DNA from: DATCVA01 sp036567205
Lineage (GTDB): Bacteria > Pseudomonadota > Gammaproteobacteria > Burkholderiales > Burkholderiaceae_B
Direction of reading: 5' to 3'
DNA: 10,444 nt
NCBI GenBank assembly: GCA_036567205.1
Contig: DATCVA010000136.1
Span: 1-10,444, forward strand
Positions 6,484-10,444 of this stretch are shown piece after piece (the first letter of the stretch is position 1; each line of letters starts with the position of its first letter). A program made the position numbers and the translations under genes. Under the pieces are notes generated by a model that ran no database searches, was not told where the DNA came from, and saw only the letters and a list, made by a program, of their open reading frames with translations.

Positions 6484-7359
6484 CTATCTTGCCTGGGCCC
6501 GAATTACTTCCGCAAATTTTATTGCGGCGGCTCTTGGGCGAACGTTTTTCTTGGTGATAAGGCCTAGTTGACGGGTGGACATTTCGCCGAGTATGGGCAG
6601 GCAGGTCAAGCCGTCAAGGTTCAGGTCCGAACCAATGCTGGAAGGCAGTATTGTTATACCTAGATTGCCGCGAACCATGGCGAGTGCGGTGGCTGCGTGC
6701 TGCACCTGATAAGCAGGGGTTGGCTGGGCTGCGTTCTGTTTTAATGCATGCTCAACGGGGCCCGCGTTCATGACAATAAGTGGGAATTTGTTGGCACAGG
6801 CCCATACCGGGCGCATTGATGTCATGGGGTGCTTGTCTGGCACGACAAACATAAGATGGTCTGTTAAAAGAAGCTCGAAATCCAGTTCGGTGCTTTCTTG
6901 TATGACGCTGCCTATGCCTATATCGGCTTCGCCGTTTCGAATTGCCTCCAGGATGCGATTGTTTTTTTGTTCCACAAGTTCGATTTGCACGCGCGGATGG
7001 GCTTTTCGAAATTCAACCAGGGCGGCTGTAACAATACTTGCTGCCAACGAAGGCAGGGCAAATAGTGTCAGCTGGCCCGCCGTTCCAGAGCCTATGTCTT
7101 TGATATTTTGGTAGGCGTGCTCCAGGTTATCTAATGCGGTTTTGATTTGCTCATAGAAGGTGCGCCCGGCATCGGTAAGCACGCAGCGACGTGTCGAGCG
7201 ATCAAAAAGCTGTACGTCCACATCTTGCTCAAGGGCTTTGATCAGCGCCGAAAACGAGGGCTGTGTTACAGCAAGGCGATCGGCCGCAGCAACAAAGGAA
7301 CCTTCCTCGACCACCAGGGAAAACGCTTTAAGTTGCCGGTACTTTAAATTTAATGACAT
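6484..7359 (-). CDS. LysR-family transcriptional regulator of the Bug/SDR cassette
   Basis: A 291-residue LysR-type regulator. The winged helix-turn-helix occupies about residues 5-65: YRQLKAFSLVVEEGSFVAAADRLAVTQPSFSALIKALEQ, then LFDRSTRRCVLTDAGRTFYEQ. The effector-binding domain begins near residue 94 (GQLTLFALPSLAASIVTAALVEFRKAHPRVQIEL) and contains the GEADIGIGS and GNLGITILPSS segments expected in CbnR/CysB-type folds. It starts at the ATG at 7359, 98 bp from the divergent Bug gene. LysR proteins usually control the divergent neighbour with a small-molecule co-inducer, so it probably regulates uptake and oxidation of the Bug/SDR substrate, by inference. It is unlike the other LysR here in both the recognition helix and the effector domain. 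Confidence 0.9.
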   Translation of the reverse strand: MSLNLKYRQLKAFSLVVEEGSFVAAADRLAVTQPSFSALIKALEQDVDVQLFDRSTRRCVLTDAGRTFYEQIKTALDNLEHAYQNIKDIGSGTAGQLTLFALPSLAASIVTAALVEFRKAHPRVQIELVEQKNNRILEAIRNGEADIGIGSVIQESTELDFELLLTDHLMFVVPDKHPMTSMRPVWACANKFPLIVMNAGPVEHALKQNAAQPTPAYQVQHAATALAMVRGNLGITILPSSIGSDLNLDGLTCLPILGEMSTRQLGLITKKNVRPRAAAIKFAEVIRAQAR

Positions 7360-7371
7360 AGCCTAAGACTA

Positions 7372-7389
7372 ATAATGAATGGTAATTAT
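7372..7389. promoter_or_regulatory. LysR-type operator candidate (T-N11-A dyad)
   Basis: ATAAT-N8-ATTAT is a perfect 5-bp dyad and contains T7376-N11-A7388, the usual LysR box. It lies between the divergent genes, just upstream of the -35 box of the Bug gene. A second relation is present: AATAATGAA (7371-7379) recurs inverted as TTCATTATT (7429-7437), so the region may offer two half-sites. Confidence 0.5.
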
Positions 7390-7393
7390 CAAA

Positions 7394-7422
7394 TTGACCC
7401 AATTTTGCATTATCGCTCTAAT
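7394..7422 (+). promoter_or_regulatory. Sigma70 promoter of the Bug/SDR operon
   Basis: TTGACC (7394-7399) and TCTAAT (7417-7422) are separated by exactly 17 bp, each matching the consensus at 5 of 6 positions, the best promoter in the window. Transcription would start near 7429, about 30 bases before the Bug ATG. The LysR-type dyad lies immediately upstream, suiting activation by the divergent regulator. Confidence 0.65.
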
Positions 7423-7457
7423 CAAGCCTTCATTATTTAACGCCCAACTAAAAAACC

Positions 7458-8423
7458 ATGCGAAACCATCTTCTAAGTGTTTTGTCGACCGTAGTGCTGT
7501 TATTGACCAGTACTTTGGTTCAAGCCCAAGGCTATCCCGACCGTCCAATCAGCCTGGTTGTTCCGTTTTCTGCGGGTAGCGGTACCGATGGCATAGCGCG
7601 CATCATCGCCGAGCGCCTGTCGCAACGACTTGGCCAGCCTGTTGTAATTGAAAACCGCCCCGGTGCGAACGCGCAAATCGGCGCCGACCTGGTGGCCCGG
7701 GCCGAGCCCGACGGCTACACCTTGTTAATGGCGACAAGCACGTCGCATTCCGCTAACCCGGGGTTCTTCAAAAACCTTAGATACGATCCCATCAAGGACT
7801 TTACTCCGCTTGCGCGGACAGGCATTTTGCCCTTCATCCTCGTCAGTAATACGAAACTGCCGGTAAAAAGTATGCAGGATCTTATTGACTATGCCCGTGC
7901 TCACCCTGACTCGCTTACCGCTTCCAGCTCCAATGGGACGGCGCTACTGTCCAGTGAAATGCTGAAGATGTTGGGGAAAATTGAATTTCTAACGGTACCG
8001 TACAAATCTGCTCCGCAGGCATTTAGTGACCTTTTAGGCGGCCACATTGATATGAATGTTGTCGATTTCGTTGTCGGGCTTCCGTCCATAATGGCGGGTA
8101 AGGTTCAGCCGCTGGGCGTGACAATGGCAAAGCGCTCCAAGCTGCTTCCCGATGTCCCAGCCATTGCCGAAACCATCCCTGGTTTTGATTTGAATCCATG
8201 GAATGGCATTTTTGGGCCGGCAAACCTGCCAGATACCATTGCCGATAAACTCGCGACTGAACTTCAGGGCCTTCTTGCCGAGAAAGAGATCCAGGACAAG
8301 CTCTCGCAAGTTGGTTTTGATGTTCAGCCCTCCGCCTCTCGCCAAGAGTTTGCCCAATATGTTAAGGACCAACTTGACTACTGGACCACATTGATCAAGC
8401 AATCCGGCATCCAGCCTGAATAG
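7458..8423 (+). CDS. Bug-family tripartite tricarboxylate transporter substrate-binding protein
   Basis: A 321-residue periplasmic receptor of the Bug (TctC-like) family, which captures small carboxylates or related solutes. Residues 1-23 form a Sec signal peptide with cleavage after VQA. Bug hallmarks follow: YPDRPISLVVPFSAGSGTD (26-44), GQPVVIENRPGANAQIGADLVARAEPDGYTL (about 59-89), LPVKSMQDLIDYARAHPD (135-152), VPYKSAPQAFSDLLGGHIDM (about 175-194), the PLGVT segment and the VPAIAETIPGFD motif. It lacks membrane partners (TctA/TctB) nearby, common for Bug proteins in Alcaligenaceae, where they may use remote transporters or act as sensors. No clear Shine-Dalgarno precedes the ATG. The SDR gene begins 22 bp downstream, so they share an operon. 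The ligand is unknown. Confidence 0.93.
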   Translation: MRNHLLSVLSTVVLLLTSTLVQAQGYPDRPISLVVPFSAGSGTDGIARIIAERLSQRLGQPVVIENRPGANAQIGADLVARAEPDGYTLLMATSTSHSANPGFFKNLRYDPIKDFTPLARTGILPFILVSNTKLPVKSMQDLIDYARAHPDSLTASSSNGTALLSSEMLKMLGKIEFLTVPYKSAPQAFSDLLGGHIDMNVVDFVVGLPSIMAGKVQPLGVTMAKRSKLLPDVPAIAETIPGFDLNPWNGIFGPANLPDTIADKLATELQGLLAEKEIQDKLSQVGFDVQPSASRQEFAQYVKDQLDYWTTLIKQSGIQPE

Positions 8424-8445
8424 TTAAAACCAAGAAGGATGCAAC

Positions 8446-9252
8446 ATGATCAAAACAGCTAATGGCGCCGATAAAGACGCCGGGCGTTTGCAGGGAAAAA
8501 AGGCGCTTATTACCGGCGCTGCGGCAGGCATAGGCGCAGCCACCGCTGCAATATTCTGCCAACAAGGCGCTGAAGTGATTTTGCTGGATCGCGACGCCGA
8601 GACGCTTGCGCAAACGATAAGTGCCATACAAGCACAGCTTACGGGTGCGCGGCTGGTAAGCTGCGTCGCGGAACTAGGCAATGAGGCTGAAACTCAAACC
8701 GCCGTTTCCAACGCAATAGCGGCACTGGGCGGGCTGGATATTCTGGTTAATAATGCCGCCCGGCGCAGTTACGGGGCAATTGCCGATATTCCCGGCGAAG
8801 ACTGGCGCGCCGTCATCGATGTAAATGTCATTGGTACCGCGAATGTTTGCAAAGCAGCCATGCCCGCACTGCGGCAGTCGGGCCGTGCAAGCATCGTAAA
8901 TGTGTCTTCGTGCTATGCGGTGGCCGCTCGTGAGGGTATGGCTACTTACGACGTCAGCAAAGCAGGCATCTTGGCAATGACACGCGCACTTGCGTGCGAA
9001 GAGGCTGTGCACGGTATTCGCGCTAATGCTATTTGCCCCGGGCCCACGTTAACGACATTCCAGTTAAATAAAGCAACAGCCAGCGGTAAGTCACTGGAAG
9101 AGCTGAAGCAGGCACGCAACGATAAATCCCTTCTTAAGCGGTGGGCCACCAGCGAAGAAATTGCCTGGCCTATTCTTTGGCTTGCCAGTGACGAGGCTAG
9201 CTTTATTACTGGCGCCACGTTAATGGTGGATGGCGGGCTGTCGATCATTTAG
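8446..9252 (+). CDS. SDR-family NAD(P)-dependent oxidoreductase
   Basis: A 268-residue classical short-chain dehydrogenase/reductase. Visible motifs: cofactor loop TGAAAGIG (23-30), D48 at the end of the second strand (LLDRD), which suggests NAD(H) over NADP(H), NNA (102-104), N127 (DVNVIG), catalytic S155 (NVSS), Y168 and K172 (YDVSK), and PG (198-199). The C-terminal SDEASFITGATLMVDGG (248-264) is standard. It would oxidise an alcohol or reduce a ketone; the substrate cannot be read from sequence. Shine-Dalgarno AGAAGGA precedes the ATG at 8446. It lies in one operon with the Bug receptor under the LysR regulator, so it probably acts on the imported compound. No terminator follows; 9253-9378 shows no gene that I can support. 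Confidence 0.92.
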   Translation: MIKTANGADKDAGRLQGKKALITGAAAGIGAATAAIFCQQGAEVILLDRDAETLAQTISAIQAQLTGARLVSCVAELGNEAETQTAVSNAIAALGGLDILVNNAARRSYGAIADIPGEDWRAVIDVNVIGTANVCKAAMPALRQSGRASIVNVSSCYAVAAREGMATYDVSKAGILAMTRALACEEAVHGIRANAICPGPTLTTFQLNKATASGKSLEELKQARNDKSLLKRWATSEEIAWPILWLASDEASFITGATLMVDGGLSII

Positions 9253-9378
9253 TTAAGTTCATCATGCTGCGCCGTCACCGTACCGCGTCTCAACGCAGTC
9301 GTTCACCTCCGTGTAGTTGCGTTTGGGAGTGTCAAACATACCCACCTCCAAATAAAAAGCCCCGCAATACAGGGCAAA

Positions 9379-9416
9379 ATAAAACAGTTGCACAAATGTA
9401 TCCTGTTTTATACAAT
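9379..9416 (+). promoter_or_regulatory. Promoter and 33-bp operator of the broken toxin/antitoxin locus
   Basis: A perfect 9-bp inverted repeat, ATAAAACAG (9379-9387) and CTGTTTTAT (9403-9411), encloses TTGCAC (9388-9393). A -10 box TACAAT (9411-9416) lies 17 bp further on. A nested dyad TGTAT-N8-ATACA (9397-9414) overlaps the -10 box. Such nested dyads over a promoter are what an autoregulating XRE-type antitoxin needs; here they survive although the toxin does not. Confidence 0.62.
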
Positions 9417-9496
9417 GGAATCCATGAAAACTGTCCTTACCACCGAGGTTTTCGACAACGATCAAAGCCGCGCAGGAATTGGCGCAACAATTGTAG
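9415..9496 (+). pseudogene. Remnant of an HI1419-like (HigB/RelE-type) addiction-module toxin, internally deleted
   Basis: The first 14 codons from the ATG at 9415 read MESMKTVLTTEVFD, like the start of killer proteins of the HI1419 type. In the +1 frame the stretch ending at TAG 9494-9496 reads TTIKAAQELAQQL, like the end of the same family (D-I-x-x-A-K-x-L-A). Full proteins have about 100 residues, so roughly 220 bp of the middle, including the whole catalytic core, is missing and the two ends are out of frame. The original frame runs on into unrelated sequence. Position fits: operator upstream, antitoxin ATG 10 bp after the stop. The family recognition is from memory of homologues, so the exact deletion ends are uncertain. 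Confidence 0.68.
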
Positions 9497-9506
9497 AGAG
9501 GACATC

Positions 9507-9809
9507 ATGGGAACAATCAAACTACGTAAATGGGACACGGTCGAGCACCTCAAGACGGAAGAGGACATGGTGCTGTATCTACAAGCCTGCATGGACGAAG
9601 CTGGTGATGACGCGTCGTTCATCGCCGCTGCTCTGGGCGACATTGCCCGCGCCAAAGGCATGACTCAGCTAGCCAAGGACACTGGCCTGGGTCGAGAAAG
9701 CCTTTATAAAGCCCTTTCCGGCGAAGGCAACCCAAGTTTTGGCACCATCCTGAAAGTGATGCGCGCACTAGGCATCAAGCTACAACCGCAAACTGTCTCT
9801 CACGCTTAA
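9507..9809 (+). CDS. Addiction-module antidote protein, HI1420/HigA-like, without its toxin
   Basis: A 100-residue antitoxin with an XRE-type helix-turn-helix. It starts MGTIKLRKWDTVEHLKTEEDMVLYLQACMDEAGDDASFIAAALGDIARAKGM, then MTQLAKDTGLGRESLYKALSGEGNPSFGTILKVMRALGIKL (about 52-92), the diagnostic part of the HI1420 family. GAGAGGA gives a ribosome site before the ATG at 9507. The same frame is open back to 9264, but that extension has no family resemblance and overlaps the promoter. Since the toxin upstream is broken, this is an orphan antitoxin that may still repress its own promoter or cross-protect against a related toxin; both ideas are inference. Confidence 0.88.
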   Translation: MGTIKLRKWDTVEHLKTEEDMVLYLQACMDEAGDDASFIAAALGDIARAKGMTQLAKDTGLGRESLYKALSGEGNPSFGTILKVMRALGIKLQPQTVSHA

Positions 9810-9841
9810 TACCGATCAAAAAAATAGCTGTTAGGCCGAAG

Positions 9842-9866
9842 ACGCCGACGGCCAGCGCTTCGGCGT
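9842..9866. other. GC-rich hairpin after the orphan antitoxin, possible terminator
   Basis: ACGCCGA (9842-9848) pairs with TCGGCGT (9860-9866) around an 11-nt loop. A competing longer-range fold pairs ACGCC and CGG with CCG and GGCGT, ending at 9885 directly before TTTTTA. Either could stop transcription from the antitoxin gene, but the first lacks an adjacent U-tract and the second has a large loop. The rest of 9867-9977 shows no gene that I can support. Confidence 0.3.
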
Positions 9867-9977
9867 GGAAATGCAACCGAGGCGTTTTTAACTCCACTGT
9901 CCGGATCTTGCCGGCAAGGCCATGTATTCCGCTAGCTTGCCCCGAGGCGCAAAAAGCGGTGTAAGGGCAATAGCATG

Positions 9978-10009
9978 TTATGCTATCAACGCAATCATTG
10001 ATAGCATAA
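9978..10009. promoter_or_regulatory. FitAB-type operator, perfect 12-bp inverted repeat
   Basis: TTATGCTATCAA (9978-9989) and TTGATAGCATAA (9998-10009) are exact reverse complements 8 bp apart, ending 13 bp before the antitoxin ATG. The half-site cores TGCTATCA and TGATAGCA are those I recall for the operator bound by the gonococcal FitAB complex. A third copy of the half-site, TAGCAT (9971-9976), makes a second dyad with ATGCTA (9980-9985). No good -35/-10 pair stands out; the shared element probably covers the promoter. Shine-Dalgarno AAGGTG is at 10012-10017. Confidence 0.78.
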
Positions 10010-10022
10010 TTAAGGTGAAATA

Positions 10023-10268
10023 ATGGCCAGTATTACCATCCGTAATTTAGACGATGACTTAAAGATGCGCCTGCGCCTCAAGGCGGCTAATCATGGCCAT
10101 TCAATGGAAGAAGAGGCCCGTTTGATTTTGCGCCGCGCCCTTGTATCGTCCTTGGAAAATCGTGGGCTAGGCAGTCGGATACGATCTCGTTTCGCCGACG
10201 ACGGCGGTGTTGAGCTTGCCTTGCCCAACCGCGATGAAAAAGCACGGTCAGTAGACTTCAAAAAATGA
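10023..10268 (+). CDS. fitA: FitA-like ribbon-helix-helix antitoxin
   Basis: An 81-residue antitoxin. The N-terminal ribbon-helix-helix is clear: MASITIRNLDDDLKMRLRLKAANHGHSMEEEARLILRRAL (1-40), with beta strand SITIRNL and helices after DDDL and MEEEA, the FitA/VapB pattern. The C-terminal tail GLGSRIRSRFADDGGVEL (about 49-66) is the usual toxin-contacting segment, in which an Arg inserts into the PIN active site. The stop overlaps the toxin start as ATGA (10265-10268), so the two are coupled. The ATG at 10023 follows the operator and a good ribosome site. It is expected to bind the inverted repeat upstream together with the toxin. Confidence 0.9.
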   Translation: MASITIRNLDDDLKMRLRLKAANHGHSMEEEARLILRRALVSSLENRGLGSRIRSRFADDGGVELALPNRDEKARSVDFKK

Positions 10269-10444
10269 TCATATTGGATACCAACGTCCTGTCCGAATTG
10301 ATGCGCCCAGCGCCAAACGAGCAGGTGCTGGCATGGGTTGATAGTCAACCCGTCAGCGAGCTAGCGATTACCGCCCTCACAGTAGCGGAAATTCTTTACG
10401 GTATTAAGCGGCTCGCAAACGGCAAGCGTAAAGAAAACCTTTAT
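10265..10444 (+). CDS. fitB: PIN-domain ribonuclease toxin, FitB/VapC type, C-terminus outside window
   Basis: The first 60 codons are visible and open to the edge. They read MIILDTNVLSELMRPAPN (1-18), where D5 is the first acidic PIN ligand and DTNVLSELMRP is the FitB/VapC signature, then ELAITALTVAEILYGIKRL (32-50), where E42 is the second acidic ligand. PIN toxins are magnesium-dependent RNases that cut tRNA, rRNA or other RNA when the antitoxin is lost. Homologues have about 135-145 residues, so less than half is present and the remaining Asp residues cannot be checked. Confidence 0.9.
   Translation, partial: MIILDTNVLSELMRPAPNEQVLAWVDSQPVSELAITALTVAEILYGIKRLANGKRKENLY

Noticed and set aside
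9353..9375. GCCC-N9-GGGC hairpin with a T-tract on the minus strand
   Set aside because: The stem is only 4 bp and no supported minus-strand gene lies upstream to be terminated. On the plus strand there is no U-tract.
9262..9465. 67-codon minus-strand frame after the SDR gene
   Set aside because: No ribosome site or recognisable motif, and it overlaps the operator and toxin remnant on the other strand.
9264..9506. Longer version of the orphan antitoxin starting at 9264
   Set aside because: The extra 81 residues are low in family likeness and run through the promoter and the toxin remnant. The ATG at 9507 has a ribosome site and the family N-terminus.
9907..9918. 12-bp perfect palindrome CTTGCCGGCAAG
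   Set aside because: A single GC-rich palindrome far from any promoter, with no second copy found; chance or a protein site cannot be told apart.
1..10444. CRISPR arrays, tRNA or rRNA genes, insertion sequences, integrase or attachment sites
   Set aside because: None seen on reading through both strands: no regularly spaced repeats, no transposase or integrase motifs, no terminal inverted repeats with a gene between them.

Overview
The window looks like chromosomal DNA of a betaproteobacterium, probably of the order Burkholderiales and family Alcaligenaceae (Bordetella, Achromobacter or Pusillimonas type). The clues are a Bug-family tricarboxylate-type binding protein next to a LysR regulator and a dehydrogenase, GcvA-like LysR regulators, and the general codon style. 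The assignment is inference: there is no rRNA or other marker gene here.

Region 1 (1-4869) is a phosphonate or phosphoester catabolic locus. A LysR regulator (3949-4869, +) is divergent from a phosphonoacetate hydrolase gene, phnA (2544-3827, -), in which every expected metal ligand and the catalytic Thr can be seen. A strong intrinsic terminator follows phnA. Beyond it a second, unrelated-looking alkaline-phosphatase-superfamily hydrolase (1031-2365, -) overlaps by 4 bases the gene of a peptide-type (family 5) ABC binding protein with a Tat-like signal (1-1034, -, cut by the window edge). The likely theme is uptake of an organophosphorus compound, hydrolysis of an ester bond and, in the separate phnA unit, C-P cleavage of phosphonoacetate to acetate and phosphate.

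Region 2 (4951-6393) holds two complete type II toxin-antitoxin modules in tandem: a Phd/YefM antitoxin with a ParE/RelE toxin (antitoxin first), then HigB-HigA (toxin first). Each has a candidate promoter with a dyad over the -10 box.

Region 3 (6484-9252) is a small metabolic cassette. A LysR regulator (-) is divergent from a Bug-type periplasmic solute-binding protein and an SDR-family dehydrogenase (+). The intergenic region has a good sigma70 promoter and a LysR-style T-N11-A dyad.

Region 4 (9379-10444) contains two more toxin-antitoxin loci. In the first, the toxin of an HI1419/HI1420-like (HigB/HigA-type) module is reduced to its first ~14 codons and its last ~14 codons in a different frame, while the antitoxin and a 33-bp operator-like dyad are intact. 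In the second, a FitA-like ribbon-helix-helix antitoxin is followed by a PIN-domain toxin (overlap of 4, cut by the window end). It is preceded by a perfect 12-bp-arm inverted repeat with TGCTATCA/TGATAGCA half-sites, which I recall as the gonococcal FitAB operator. Four toxin-antitoxin loci in about 5.5 kb around a regulator/transport/dehydrogenase cassette suggest an accessory region, although no integrase, insertion sequence or attachment repeat is visible.
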